A stretch of 64,000 nucleotides of DNA from an uncultured Aquimarina sp. (GCA_947498705.1 CANMLW010000008.1:142289-206288), one strand, 5' to 3'. Positions 7,670 through 20,848 are shown, numbered from the stretch's first letter. Made by a program: numbers and translations. Notes: a model not told the origin generated them from the sequence alone.

Positions 7670-8850
7670 AAAAGTTAGTATTGGCATATAGTGGAGGATT
7701 GGATACTTCGTATTGTGCAGTAAGTTTGAGCAAAGCAGGGTATGATGTACATGCAGTATCTGTAAATACAGGAGGATTTACAAAAAAGGAGATCGATGAA
7801 ATAGAAATGAACGCTTATAAAATGGGAGTTTCTACTTATAAAAATATAGATGCGGTATCCAATTTTTATAATAAAGTAATAAAGTATTTGATATATGGTA
7901 ATGTGTTAAAAAACAACACCTACCCACTATCAGTAAGTGCAGAGCGTATCGTACAAGCTATAGAAATTATTAAATATGCCAAAAGTGTTGGGGCACAGTA
8001 TATAGCGCACGGTAGTACAGGTGCAGGAAATGATCAGGTAAGATTTGATATGATTTTTCAGACCATAGCTCCAGAGATTAAAATTATTACTCCTATTAGA
8101 GACCATAAATTATCCAGACAAGAAGAAATTGATTATCTAAAAGAAAACAACATTAATATACCTTGGGAGAAAGCAAAATATTCTATTAATAAAGGTCTTT
8201 GGGGAACAAGTGTTGGAGGAGATGAAACATTAACTTCAGAAAAACCCTTACCAGAAAACGCATATCCTTCTCAAATCGAAAAAGTAACAACAGAAAGTAT
8301 CAAACTTACTTTTGAAAAAGGAGAAATAAAAGGGATAAATGATATCCCAAAAGATCCTGTTTCTGCAATCGAGACATTGCATGCGATTGCCTCAAAATTT
8401 GGTATTGGAAGAGATATTCATGTAGGAGATACAATTGTAGGTATCAAAGGAAGAGTTGGGTTTGAAGCCGCCGCCGCTTTAATTATTATTAAAGCACACC
8501 ATTTACTAGAAAAACATACACTTACCAAATGGCAATTACAACATAAAGAATACCTGTCTAGTTTTTATGGAATGCATTTGCATGAGGGGCAATATTTGGA
8601 TCCGGTAATGAGAAATGTCGAAGCATTTTTAGAAAGTAGTCAGACACAGGTTACAGGAGATGTTTTCGTAAGCTTAAAGCCGTATCATTTTATGTTAGAA
8701 GGGGTGTCTTCTCCAAATGACCTTATGAGTGCCAAGTTTGGTAGTTATGGCGAAGTTAATAAAGATTGGACGGCAGAAGAAGCAAAGGGCTTTATAAAAA
8801 TCCTGGGGAATCAAAATAGAATATATCAACAAGTAAAAAGCAAAATATGA
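7666..8850 (+). CDS. argG: Argininosuccinate synthase
   Basis: The 394-aa product makes argininosuccinate from citrulline and aspartate with ATP. The N-terminal PP-loop AYSGGLDTSYCAV (residues 7-19) binds ATP. Further hallmarks are IAHGSTGAGNDQVRF, the citrulline/aspartate-binding stretch near residues 114-128, and SVGGDETL. Length is normal for the family. Its ATG overlaps the stop of the GNAT gene by 4 bp (ATGA), and its own stop overlaps argC the same way, so the three genes are translationally coupled. Confidence 0.97.
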   Translation: MKKLVLAYSGGLDTSYCAVSLSKAGYDVHAVSVNTGGFTKKEIDEIEMNAYKMGVSTYKNIDAVSNFYNKVIKYLIYGNVLKNNTYPLSVSAERIVQAIEIIKYAKSVGAQYIAHGSTGAGNDQVRFDMIFQTIAPEIKIITPIRDHKLSRQEEIDYLKENNINIPWEKAKYSINKGLWGTSVGGDETLTSEKPLPENAYPSQIEKVTTESIKLTFEKGEIKGINDIPKDPVSAIETLHAIASKFGIGRDIHVGDTIVGIKGRVGFEAAAALIIIKAHHLLEKHTLTKWQLQHKEYLSSFYGMHLHEGQYLDPVMRNVEAFLESSQTQVTGDVFVSLKPYHFMLEGVSSPNDLMSAKFGSYGEVNKDWTAEEAKGFIKILGNQNRIYQQVKSKI

Positions 8851-9824
8851 TCAAGGTAGGAATTGTTGGTGGAGCGGGTTATACTGCGGGAGAATTAATT
8901 AGACTATTAATTCATCACTCTAAAACAGAAATTCATTTTGTATATAGTACATCAAACGCCGGAAACAAAATAAGCGATGTACATCAGGATTTGGTAGGAA
9001 GTTTAGATTTAGAATTTACAGCCACTATTACCAAAGAAATAGATGTATTGTTTCTTTGTTTAGGTCATGGTAATTCAAAAGTTTTTTTAGAAAATAATAC
9101 ATTTTCAGAAACTACAAAAATCATTGACTTAAGTAATGATTTTAGATTAGATATAGATAATAAATATCTGGGTAAAGAATTTGTTTATGGTTTGCCAGAA
9201 TTACAAAAAGAGAAGGTTAAAAAAGCAACATTTATTGCTAACCCAGGTTGCTTTGCTACAGCTATTCAGCTAGCGTTACTTCCATTAGGAGCATCCAATC
9301 AATTGAAGAGCGATGTGCATATTAATGCGGTTACGGGTGCTACCGGCGCGGGTACCTCTTTATCAAAAACTACCCATTATACCTGGAGAGACAATAACTT
9401 TTCATATTACAAACCGTTTGCGCATCAGCATTTAGGAGAAATTTATCAAACCATAGATAGTATACAAGAAGACTTTGAGGCAGAAATTCATTTTCTTCCT
9501 AACAGAGGAAATTTTTCTCGAGGAATATTTGTTACTGCATATACCAATTTTGAAGGCAGTCTAGAAGAAGCCATTACACTATATAAAGACTATTATAAAG
9601 ATGCGGCTTTCACATTTATATCCTCTCAGGAGCTTCATTTAAAACAGGTGGTTAATACCAATAAGTGTTTAATTCATTTACATAAGCATTCGGGTAAACT
9701 TTTGATCACTAGTGTTATTGATAACCTTTTGAAAGGAGCTTCAGGACAGGCTATTCAAAATATGAATCTAATGTTTGGTTTTAAAGAAACAGAAGGACTT
9801 CAACTTAAAGCAAGCTTTTTTTGA
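8847..9824 (+). CDS. argC: N-acetyl-gamma-glutamyl-phosphate reductase (or N-succinyl form)
   Basis: The 325-aa product reduces N-acylglutamyl phosphate to the semialdehyde with NADPH, the third step of the acylated arginine pathway. It shows the N-terminal nucleotide-binding motif GIVGGAGYTAGELIRL (residues 5-20) and the active-site Cys in ANPGCFATAIQL (about residue 136). It also has the conserved HRHxxE-like segment (KPFAHQHLGEI). It overlaps argG by 4 bp. A 51-bp gap separates it from argD. Many Bacteroidota operons carry proC here, but this one does not. Confidence 0.96.
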   Translation: MIKVGIVGGAGYTAGELIRLLIHHSKTEIHFVYSTSNAGNKISDVHQDLVGSLDLEFTATITKEIDVLFLCLGHGNSKVFLENNTFSETTKIIDLSNDFRLDIDNKYLGKEFVYGLPELQKEKVKKATFIANPGCFATAIQLALLPLGASNQLKSDVHINAVTGATGAGTSLSKTTHYTWRDNNFSYYKPFAHQHLGEIYQTIDSIQEDFEAEIHFLPNRGNFSRGIFVTAYTNFEGSLEEAITLYKDYYKDAAFTFISSQELHLKQVVNTNKCLIHLHKHSGKLLITSVIDNLLKGASGQAIQNMNLMFGFKETEGLQLKASFF

Positions 9825-9875
9825 TAGGAGTTTTGTTAAATGATGAATTGATTAATTAAAATTATAAAAATAGAT

Positions 9876-11000
9876 ATGAAATTGTTTGATGTATATCCTT
9901 TGTTTGATATCACTCCTTCCAAGGGAAAAGATGTATTCGTATATGACGAAAGCGATATAAAGTATTTAGATTTGTATGGGGGACATGCTGTAATTTCTAT
10001 AGGGCATTCGCACCCAAAATATGTAGATGCCATTTCGAATCAGGTGGCAACACTTGGGTTTTATAGCAATGCTATTCAAAATAAATTGCAAAAACAACTT
10101 GCAACCAAGTTGGGTAAAGTTTCTGGTTGTGATAAGTATGAACTTTTTTTGTGTAACTCGGGGGCAGAAGCCAATGAAAATGCATTAAAACTAGCTTCGT
10201 TTCATACTCAAAAAAAGAAGGTAATTGCTTTTAAAAATGGTTTTCATGGCAGAACATCTGCTGCGGTAGCTGCTACAGATAATGCTAAAATTATAGCACC
10301 AATAAATGCACAACAAGAGGTTACTTTTTTTGAGTTTGGAGACCTCGAAGCAATTGAAAATGAATTGTATAAAAATGAAACCTGTGCAGTAATTATAGAA
10401 GTAATTCAAGGTGTAGGAGGGTTGGATGAAGCAAGTTCTTTGTTTTTTAAAGACTTAGAAAAACTATGTAAAAAGTATCAGACCCTTTTAATAGCAGATG
10501 AGATTCAATGTGGATTTGGGAGAACAGGAGATTTTTTTGCATTTCAAAAACATGGTATACAGCCAGATGTTATTTCGATGGCCAAAGGAATGGGGAATGG
10601 GTTTCCGATAGGAGGAATCCTAATTCATCCTACTATAAAAGCATCTCATGGTTTATTAGGGACAACCTTTGGAGGTAATCATCTAGCCTGCAGTGCTGCT
10701 TTGGCAGTTTTAGAAGTCATAGAAAAAGAAAACCTAATGGAGAATACCAAACAGATTGCCACGTATTTCAAAAATAAAGCAATGTCTGTTAAGAAAGTAA
10801 AAGAGATAAAAGGAAGGGGACTTATGTTAGGGTTAGAGTTTGATTTTCCTGTGGCAGAGCTAAGGAAAGCACTTATTTATAAACATCACATTTTTACAGG
10901 AAGTGCAAAGAATCCCAATTTGCTGAGGATTCTACCTTCATTAACAGTTCAAAAAGAACATATCGATACGCTTTTTGAAGCACTACAAGAAGAATTATGA
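9876..11000 (+). CDS. argD: Acetyl/succinyl-ornithine aminotransferase
   Basis: The 374-aa class-III PLP aminotransferase converts N-acylglutamate semialdehyde to N-acylornithine. Visible family motifs are NSGAEANENALK, FHGRTSAAVAAT, the PLP-ring Asp in LLIADEIQCGFGRTG, and the Schiff-base Lys in ISMAKGMGNGFPIGG (about residue 236). It is the fourth gene of the operon. It could use acetylated or succinylated substrate, since ArgD-family enzymes are often loose in this respect. Confidence 0.95.
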   Translation: MKLFDVYPLFDITPSKGKDVFVYDESDIKYLDLYGGHAVISIGHSHPKYVDAISNQVATLGFYSNAIQNKLQKQLATKLGKVSGCDKYELFLCNSGAEANENALKLASFHTQKKKVIAFKNGFHGRTSAAVAATDNAKIIAPINAQQEVTFFEFGDLEAIENELYKNETCAVIIEVIQGVGGLDEASSLFFKDLEKLCKKYQTLLIADEIQCGFGRTGDFFAFQKHGIQPDVISMAKGMGNGFPIGGILIHPTIKASHGLLGTTFGGNHLACSAALAVLEVIEKENLMENTKQIATYFKNKAMSVKKVKEIKGRGLMLGLEFDFPVAELRKALIYKHHIFTGSAKNPNLLRILPSLTVQKEHIDTLFEALQEEL

Positions 11001-11086
11001 AATGAGTCATACAATATCATGGATTCTAGCCAAAATGAGTATTGGTGAATTCTATCTGACCATTGAGAAAGATTAAAAAGAAACAG

Positions 11087-12025
11087 ATGAAAAAGTACAC
11101 AACAATACACGATGTAAAAGATATCCCCAATATTATTAAAGAGGCGATACAATTAAAGAAAGATCCATTTCAGTTTCCTGAATTAGGAAAACATAAGACC
11201 TTGGTCATGCTTTTCTTTAATGCCAGTCTAAGAACAAGACTAAGTACAGAAAAGGCTGCAAAAAACCTGGGAATGAACGTGATGGTTCTAAATGTTACAG
11301 ATTCATGGAATCTCGAATTTGAGGATGGAGTAATTATGAATCTAGATACATCAGAACATATTAAAGAAGCTGCTCAGGTAATCTCTCAATATGCAGATAT
11401 CATTGCGGTGCGGGCTTTTGCAACCTTAAAAGATAAAGAACGAGATCTATCAGAATTGGTGCTAAACAGTTTTGTTAAGTATGCTACGGTTCCCGTTGTT
11501 AATATGGAGAGTGCCATGTCACACCCTTTACAAGCTCTGGCAGATGCAATCACTATTGAAGAATTAAAAACCAAACCAAACCCTAAGGTAGTATTGTCAT
11601 GGGCACCACACCCCAGAGCACTGCCGCAAGCAGTTGCCAATTCTTTTATAAAAATGATGCAGGAGTTAGAGGTGGATTTAACGATCGTACATCCAAAGGG
11701 ATATGAACTTGATAAAGAAATTACAGGGCAAACTCACGTTATGTATGATCAGGATCAAGCATTGCAAAATGCAGATTTTGTGTATGTAAAAAACTGGAGC
11801 TCTTTTACCGATTATGGTAAAATAATAAGTCAGGACAAGAATTGGATGATAACACCAGAAAAGCTTGGAGATGCCAAGTTTATGCACTGTCTGCCAGTAA
11901 GAAGGAATGTTGTGGTGGCAGAAGAGGTCATGGATTCTAAAAGTGCTTTATGTATTGAGCAGTCAAACAACAGAACATTTGCGGCCCAGGTAGTATTAAA
12001 AAACATACTTGAAAACATAAAGTAA
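11087..12025 (+). CDS. argF': N-succinylornithine (or N-acetylornithine) carbamoyltransferase
   Basis: The 312-aa product carbamoylates N-acylornithine to N-acylcitrulline. The ATG at 11087 is preferred over an upstream TTG at 11063 because it gives the family-typical N terminus MKKYTTIHDV. Carbamoyl-phosphate motifs are FFNASLRTRLST (near residue 43) and HCLPVRRN near the C terminus; WAPHPRALPQAV matches the acylornithine-binding class. The position equivalent to Glu92 of the Xanthomonas acetylornithine enzyme and Pro90 of the Bacteroides fragilis succinylornithine enzyme is Ser89 (GVIMNLDTSEH). Published swaps of Glu92 to Ser, Pro, Ala or Val turned the acetyl enzyme into a succinyl enzyme, so succinylornithine is the likelier substrate. 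The stop overlaps the argB start (TAATG). Confidence 0.93.
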   Translation: MKKYTTIHDVKDIPNIIKEAIQLKKDPFQFPELGKHKTLVMLFFNASLRTRLSTEKAAKNLGMNVMVLNVTDSWNLEFEDGVIMNLDTSEHIKEAAQVISQYADIIAVRAFATLKDKERDLSELVLNSFVKYATVPVVNMESAMSHPLQALADAITIEELKTKPNPKVVLSWAPHPRALPQAVANSFIKMMQELEVDLTIVHPKGYELDKEITGQTHVMYDQDQALQNADFVYVKNWSSFTDYGKIISQDKNWMITPEKLGDAKFMHCLPVRRNVVVAEEVMDSKSALCIEQSNNRTFAAQVVLKNILENIK

Positions 12026-12801
12026 TGGAGACGTTAAAAATCATAAAAATAGGAGGAAACATTATCGATAATGAAATCATGTTGTACGATTTCTTAAAAA
12101 ACTTTTCACTGCTTACCTCCCCAAAAATATTAGTGCATGGAGGCGGAAAAATTGCAACAAAGCTTGCCCAAAAAATAGGTCTAGATGTGCAAATGGTTAA
12201 TGGTAGACGTGTTACTGATCAATCTACCTTAGAGATCATTACTATGACATATGCAGGAGAGATAAATAAAAACATAGTTGCCAAATTACAATCAAATCAT
12301 TGTAACGCAATAGGTTTTTCTGGTGCAGATGGTAATACTATTATCTCTAAAAAAAGACCAGCAAAAGAAATTGATTTTGGCTTTGTTGGTGATATAGAAA
12401 AAGTAAATACTAAGACTGTGTCAATATTGTTAGGACATATGATCACTCCTGTTTTTTGTGCAATAACCCATGATGAAAATGGACAATTGTTAAACACCAA
12501 TGCAGATACGATTGCATCAGAATTGGCAATTGCTTTTGCAAAGGATTTTAAAACAGAGCTTTATTATTGTTTTGAAAAACAAGGAGTTTTAGAAGATATA
12601 AATGATGAAGAATCGGTTATAGAGAATATCAATATGCAGAACTATCAAAAATTAGTTGCAGACAAGGTAATTACAGAGGGAATGTTACCAAAACTAGATA
12701 ACTGCATGAATGCTATACAGAACAAAGTAGAAAAAGTCTGTATTGGTTTACCCGAAATGTTATATGACCCATCATCAAAACACACCACAATTAATACCTA
12801 A
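12025..12801 (+). CDS. argB: N-acetylglutamate kinase (or N-succinylglutamate kinase)
   Basis: The 258-aa amino-acid kinase fold protein phosphorylates the gamma-carboxyl of N-acylglutamate. Visible motifs are the N-terminal IKIGGNIIDN (residues 7-16), the glycine-rich LVHGGGKIATKLA (about residues 37-49), NGRRVTDQSTLEI, and near the end the Lys-containing ITEGMLPKLDN. It overlaps argF' by one base, which suggests translational coupling. The kinase lacks the N-terminal helix that confers arginine inhibition in hexameric ArgB proteins, so control may rest mainly on the attenuator. That last point is inference. Confidence 0.95.
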   Translation: METLKIIKIGGNIIDNEIMLYDFLKNFSLLTSPKILVHGGGKIATKLAQKIGLDVQMVNGRRVTDQSTLEIITMTYAGEINKNIVAKLQSNHCNAIGFSGADGNTIISKKRPAKEIDFGFVGDIEKVNTKTVSILLGHMITPVFCAITHDENGQLLNTNADTIASELAIAFAKDFKTELYYCFEKQGVLEDINDEESVIENINMQNYQKLVADKVITEGMLPKLDNCMNAIQNKVEKVCIGLPEMLYDPSSKHTTINT

Positions 12802-12858
12802 TCAAACCAACACGTTTAAAAGGTTCTACCTGACCTCTAAAACAATAAATATAAACAG

Positions 12859-13983
12859 ATGAAACAGCAACAATTAACCAACGAAGCCATCAAATTACTA
12901 AAAAAGCTGATTGAAACACCTTCATTTTCTTCAGAAGAAAATGATACAGCAGTTCATATCGAATATTGGTTTAAAAAAAATCAAATTCCATATAAACGAA
13001 ATAATAATAATGTTTGGGCAACTAATAAGTATTTTGATGAATCCAAACCAACGATGCTTTTAAACTCTCATCATGATACAGTAAAACCTAATAAAGGATA
13101 TACAAAAGATCCGTTTAAGGCTATCGAAGAAGAGGGTAAGCTATACGGACTAGGGAGTAATGATGCAGGAGGATGTTTGGTGTCATTACTGGCGACTTTT
13201 GCTTATTTCTATACCCAAGAAAACTTACAATACAATCTGGTTATCGTAGCTTCTGCCGAAGAGGAGAGTAGTGGTAAAAATGGCTTAAATAGTATGTTAA
13301 GTGTTATTCCAAAAATAGACGTTGCAATTGTAGGAGAACCTACCCAGATGAATCTGGCAATTGCAGAAAAAGGTTTGGTTGTTTTTGACGCTATTGTAAA
13401 AGGAATACCTAGTCATGCGGCACATCCCAATGAGAATAATGCAATCTATAATGTTATAAAAACATTAGAGTGGTTTAAGCAATATCGGTTCGAAAAAAAC
13501 TCACCTGTATTGGGAGATGTAAAAATGACAGTGACCCAAATTAATGCAGGAAAACAGCACAATGCGATTCCGGCAGAAGTATGCCTTGTGATCGATGTTC
13601 GTGTAAATGATAAATATTCTAATCAAGAAATTGTTGAAATTTTACAAAGAGAAGCTCCGTGTGATCAAATAATACCAAGAGGTGTAAACCTAAACTCATC
13701 ATCGATTCCGGTTTCACATGAGCTTGTTCAAAAAGGAATACAACTGGGTAGAAAACCATATGGCTCACCAACATTATCAGATCAAGCAGTATTGAGCTGT
13801 CCTTCGCTAAAATTAGGCCCAGGGGATAGTACACGATCTCACTCTGCAGACGAGTTTATTTACCTAAACGAAATAGAAGAGGGAATAACAATCTATATAG
13901 CATTATTGAGCGGTGTAATTCTTCAGTCACATACTAAAAAGAATGAAGTAAAAGGTGTATTAATAAATAACAATAGAGGTTAA
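12859..13983 (+). CDS. argE: M20 family acyl-ornithine/acyl-citrulline deacylase
   Basis: The 374-aa M20 zinc peptidase-like enzyme should remove the acyl group after the carbamoyltransferase step, releasing citrulline. Metal-binding motifs are present: NSHHDTVKP (His and catalytic Asp, near residues 69-77), GSNDAGGC (bridging Asp), SAEEESSGKNG (catalytic Glu) and VGEPT. The dimerisation insert is present (GIPSHAAHP). A 57-bp gap separates it from argB. Because the operon carries an acylornithine-type carbamoyltransferase, acylcitrulline is the expected substrate. Confidence 0.9.
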   Translation: MKQQQLTNEAIKLLKKLIETPSFSSEENDTAVHIEYWFKKNQIPYKRNNNNVWATNKYFDESKPTMLLNSHHDTVKPNKGYTKDPFKAIEEEGKLYGLGSNDAGGCLVSLLATFAYFYTQENLQYNLVIVASAEEESSGKNGLNSMLSVIPKIDVAIVGEPTQMNLAIAEKGLVVFDAIVKGIPSHAAHPNENNAIYNVIKTLEWFKQYRFEKNSPVLGDVKMTVTQINAGKQHNAIPAEVCLVIDVRVNDKYSNQEIVEILQREAPCDQIIPRGVNLNSSSIPVSHELVQKGIQLGRKPYGSPTLSDQAVLSCPSLKLGPGDSTRSHSADEFIYLNEIEEGITIYIALLSGVILQSHTKKNEVKGVLINNNRG

Positions 13984-14035
13984 AATATATTTTAAAAGTC
14001 AACTAAATAACTTCTAAACAATAAAACATAAACAG

Positions 14036-15322
14036 ATGAAACTTTGGGATAAAGGATTTTTAATCGATAAAATAATAGAACAGTTTACCATTGGTAATGA
14101 TAGAAAAATAGATATTCATATTGCAAAATATGACATCCAAGCTTCGTTGGCACATGCAAAGATGTTGTGTGAAATAGAGTTATTATCTAATGAAGAGTTT
14201 TATGATATAAAAAAAGAGTTACTAATTCTTGAAAAGGAAATAATGAATGGAACATTCGTTATTGAAGAGCAATTTGAAGATGTACATTCTAAGATAGAGT
14301 ATGAACTCACAAAAAGAATTGGTGATGCCGGAAAGAAAATACATACTGCACGATCTAGGAATGATCAGGTTTTAGTTGCACTACACCTCTTTTACAAAGA
14401 AAACTTACAGCAGATTACTGGTAGTGTAGAAACTTTGTTCGAAACGTTATTACAATTGGCAGAAACTCATAAAGACAAAGTGTTACCCGGTTATACCCAT
14501 TTGCAAGTGGCAATGCCATCTTCTTTCGGACTTTGGTTTTCTGCATATGCAGAGATTTTATTAGATGATGTGTTGCTACTATCCGCAGCAACAAAAACCG
14601 TTGATCAAAACCCATTAGGTTCTGCAGCGGGTTACGGAAGTTCGTTTCCTATAGATAGAGATTTCACAACTCGAGAATTAGGATTTTCTACCTTAAAATT
14701 TAATGTTGTGGCTGCCCAAATGAGTAGAGGAAAAAGTGAAAGAACCATTGCAATGGCTTTAGGCAGCCTATGTAATACCCTGTCTAGGTTTGCAATGGAT
14801 ATTTGTTTATATATGAGTCAAAATTTTGGTTTTATTTCTTTTCCAGATGAGTTAACAACTGGCAGTAGTATTATGCCTCATAAAAAAAACCCGGATGTAT
14901 TCGAATTATTACGAGCCAAGTGCAATAAAATTCAAGCATTACATTCAGAAATGATATTGATCACCAATAATTTACCAAGTGGATATCATAGAGATTTTCA
15001 ACTCTTAAAAGAAAATATGATTCAGGCTTTTATTGATGTAATGGATATATTAGATGTTTTTAATTATGCGATACAACAAATTAATGTCAAAGAGATCGAC
15101 CTTGCCGACGAAAAATATCAATATTTAAGTACAGTTGATACTATCAATACTTTGATCGAGGAAGGAATGAGTTTTAGAAAAGCATATCAAAAAATAGGAA
15201 ATCAAGTTCAAAACGGAACATATATCTCTGATGAACCCAAAAAACATACACATGTTGGGAGTATGGGTAATCTGTGTTTGGATAGAATTAGAGAAAAAGC
15301 TAGTGTTGTTATTTCTGGTTAA
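14036..15322 (+). CDS. argH: Argininosuccinate lyase
   Basis: The 428-aa fumarase/aspartase superfamily enzyme splits argininosuccinate into arginine and fumarate. The signature GSSIMPHKKNPD is present, with the catalytic Ser in the flexible loop (about residues 276-287). So are the other conserved regions: TARSRNDQV near residue 104 and GYTHLQVAMP near residue 156. Slightly shorter than the usual 450-470 residues, mainly at the C terminus, which ends SVVISG. It is the last gene of the operon. Confidence 0.95.
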   Translation: MKLWDKGFLIDKIIEQFTIGNDRKIDIHIAKYDIQASLAHAKMLCEIELLSNEEFYDIKKELLILEKEIMNGTFVIEEQFEDVHSKIEYELTKRIGDAGKKIHTARSRNDQVLVALHLFYKENLQQITGSVETLFETLLQLAETHKDKVLPGYTHLQVAMPSSFGLWFSAYAEILLDDVLLLSAATKTVDQNPLGSAAGYGSSFPIDRDFTTRELGFSTLKFNVVAAQMSRGKSERTIAMALGSLCNTLSRFAMDICLYMSQNFGFISFPDELTTGSSIMPHKKNPDVFELLRAKCNKIQALHSEMILITNNLPSGYHRDFQLLKENMIQAFIDVMDILDVFNYAIQQINVKEIDLADEKYQYLSTVDTINTLIEEGMSFRKAYQKIGNQVQNGTYISDEPKKHTHVGSMGNLCLDRIREKASVVISG

Positions 15323-15446
15323 GAGAATATATAAATTGTTTTATAGAAGAAGACACTGCTACTATATCTATTGTAAATATTAGAGTGAATCCGTTTGGCA
15401 CCAAATTTGAGCATCAGAAAAAAGTACTTTAAAACCTTAATTTCTA

Positions 15447-15869
15447 ATGAAAAAAATAGTAACACTTTTATTCCTGTTTGGTGCCATTACATTATCTGCT
15501 CAATCTACCACATATGAGGGAATATATGAGCTGAAATTTAAAACAGAAAAAAATGAACTGCTCGAGTATACCCTAACTCTAAACAAGAATGGTGATTTTT
15601 TATTTCATTTTTATAGAGACTTGCAAACAGTTCCTGAAGAAAACCGGTATGGAAAAGGAAAATGAAGTTCAAAAGATAACTACATTTACTTCCATGCAGA
15701 TCAAAATGATGTAAATGAGGAGTATACTTTAGACTTTAATAAAGCGAAAGCAAGATTTAGCAGTAAGCACCCTAGAGATACATCTTCTAGGGTTATAAAG
15801 CCTACGTTGATATTTTATGAGGCTACAATTTTTTGGGTAAAAGGATTGAAACTACCAAAAATAGAATAA
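15447..15869 (+). pseudogene. Small secreted protein interrupted by an in-frame TGA
   Basis: An ATG at 15447 opens a signal peptide (MKKIVTLLFLFGAITLSAQ) and a beta-rich N-terminal half. A TGA at 15663-15665 (codon 73) stops it after RYGKGK. The same frame then stays open without another stop to TAA at 15867-15869, reading SSKDNYIYFHADQND and ending in LKLPKIE. The whole would be a 140-codon protein if the TGA were TGG (Trp). This is a single nonsense mutation or a sequencing error; recoding is unlikely in this phylum. I do not recognise a named family. It may be a truncated but still secreted 72-residue product. Confidence 0.7.
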
Positions 15870-15993
15870 ATAGATCAGAACAGTAGAAGTCTTTAAGAGT
15901 ATAACAAATAATTTATTTTTTTAAAAAACGCTAGATGAATAGCTAAATCTGCATCGTTTATAATTGTTGTATTATCTAATAAACAGGATATAA

Positions 15994-19119
<3,126 letters not shown>

Positions 19120-19145
19120 ATTTTTTAAACTTATTATTATTCTAT

Positions 19146-20564
19146 TTACATTGACTTTTGAGAGGTAGGGCATGTAAAATCTGTGGTTTTGATATCAGTT
19201 TCTTTAACTCCCGCAAAACCACCTTTTACGTCAATTAAATTATGAATACCGCGACTTTTTAAGATAGATGCAGCAATTACCGATCTATATCCACCAGCAC
19301 AGTGCACATAGAATGTTTTGTCTTTAGGAAAAGCTTGCATATGATCGTTTATAAAGTCTAACGGAGTATTAAACGCATTGTCAATGTGTTCTGCATTATA
19401 TTCATTACTTTTTCTAACATCAAAAACAGAAGAGGTATCAGTGTTAAGAATTTTTTCTAATGCTACTGCAGATATCGAATCAACGATATCATATTCTTTA
19501 CCTGCTTTTTTCCAGGTTTCAAAACCTTTATCAAGATATCCCAGAGTATTATCAAAACCTACACGTGATAACCGTATAATGGTTTCTTCTTCTCTTCCTA
19601 TAGGTGTTACCAATAATATAGGTTGTTTTACATCAGCAATTAATGTACCTGCCCATGGAGCAAAAGTACCGTCTAAACCAATAAAAATGGATCTGGGAAT
19701 ATGACCATTACTAAAATCATTTTGATGACGAACATCAAGGATAATAGCCCCCGTTTCATTAGCTAAATTTTCAAATTCTTCGGGCGTAAATGGACGAATA
19801 CCTCTTTCTAAAACACTATCAATATCTTCATATCCTTCTTTATTTAATCGAACATTTAACGGGAAATATAAAGGTGGAGGTAGCAAACCATCGGTTACTT
19901 CTTTAATAAACTCTTCTTTGGTCATATCACTTCGCAACGCATAGTTGACTTGTTTTTGATTGCCTAGCGTATCTACCGTTTCTTTCATCATGTTTTTTCC
20001 GCAAGCAGAACCGGCGCCATGAGCGGGATATACAATTACATCATCTGCTAGTGGCATAATCTTGTTTCGTAAACTATCATATAATGTTCCTGCCAAATCT
20101 TCCTGCGTCATATGTGTCGCCTTTTGTGCTAAATCAGGACGTCCTACATCGCCAAGAAAGAGAGTATCCCCACTAAAAATTGCGTGGTCTTTTCCATTTT
20201 CGTCTCTTAGCAAATAGGTAGTACTTTCCATAGTATGACCCGGGGTATGCAGCGCAATGATTGTAATCTTTCCTACCTTAAATACTTGATTGTCCTTGGC
20301 GATGATTACATCAAAAGATGGATTAGCATTTGGCCCAAAAACTATAGAAGCTCCGGTTTCTTTGGCAAGAGTAATATGGCCGCTTACAAAGTCGGCGTGA
20401 AAATGGGTTTCGAATATATATCTTATGGTAGCATTGTTAGCTTGTGCTCTTTTTAAATAAGGGTCAACTTCTCGCAATGGATCAATGATGGCTACTTCAC
20501 CATTACTTTCGATATAATAAGCCCCTTGGGCTAGACAACCAGTATATATTTGCTCTATTTTCAT
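19146..20564 (-). CDS. CstB-like persulfide dioxygenase-rhodanese fusion
   Basis: The 472-aa product has an N-terminal metallo-beta-lactamase fold (residues 1-235) with metal ligands His54, His56 and Asp58 (HFHADFVSGH), TPGHT, and FSGDTLFLGDVGRPDL. The last two are the ETHE1/persulfide dioxygenase pattern. Two rhodanese domains follow. In the first (about residues 262-360) the active-site loop reads TPIGREEE with no Cys, so it is a pseudo-rhodanese. In the second the active Cys422 sits in HCAGGYRS. This MBL-pseudorhodanese-rhodanese order is that of CstB, which oxidises persulfides to thiosulfate or sulfite. The protein should be cytoplasmic and act in sulfide detoxification. No sqr gene is nearby. 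Confidence 0.88.
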   Translation of the reverse strand: MKIEQIYTGCLAQGAYYIESNGEVAIIDPLREVDPYLKRAQANNATIRYIFETHFHADFVSGHITLAKETGASIVFGPNANPSFDVIIAKDNQVFKVGKITIIALHTPGHTMESTTYLLRDENGKDHAIFSGDTLFLGDVGRPDLAQKATHMTQEDLAGTLYDSLRNKIMPLADDVIVYPAHGAGSACGKNMMKETVDTLGNQKQVNYALRSDMTKEEFIKEVTDGLLPPPLYFPLNVRLNKEGYEDIDSVLERGIRPFTPEEFENLANETGAIILDVRHQNDFSNGHIPRSIFIGLDGTFAPWAGTLIADVKQPILLVTPIGREEETIIRLSRVGFDNTLGYLDKGFETWKKAGKEYDIVDSISAVALEKILNTDTSSVFDVRKSNEYNAEHIDNAFNTPLDFINDHMQAFPKDKTFYVHCAGGYRSVIAASILKSRGIHNLIDVKGGFAGVKETDIKTTDFTCPTSQKSM

Positions 20565-20848
20565 AATTTCCTCTCGTGCCTTTTATCGTTAAATTTGTTG
20601 GTTTTAAGTAATGCTATATTCTATTTTTAAAAGAGTAGAATGTATTTGTTAATAATACTAAATTACTGTATAAATACCAAGATCTTTTGCCTTGATACCT
20701 GGTTATTAGCAAAGTTGATTAATAGTGCTCGGAAAATTAGTTAATTTGATTTTTTTTAGATTTTTTTTGGCTTTTTTTTAACTGTTTTGTAATTTGTAAG
20801 CAAAACCCCTACGAGAAATTACTAATAAACCTATATTTTATTTCTTTA

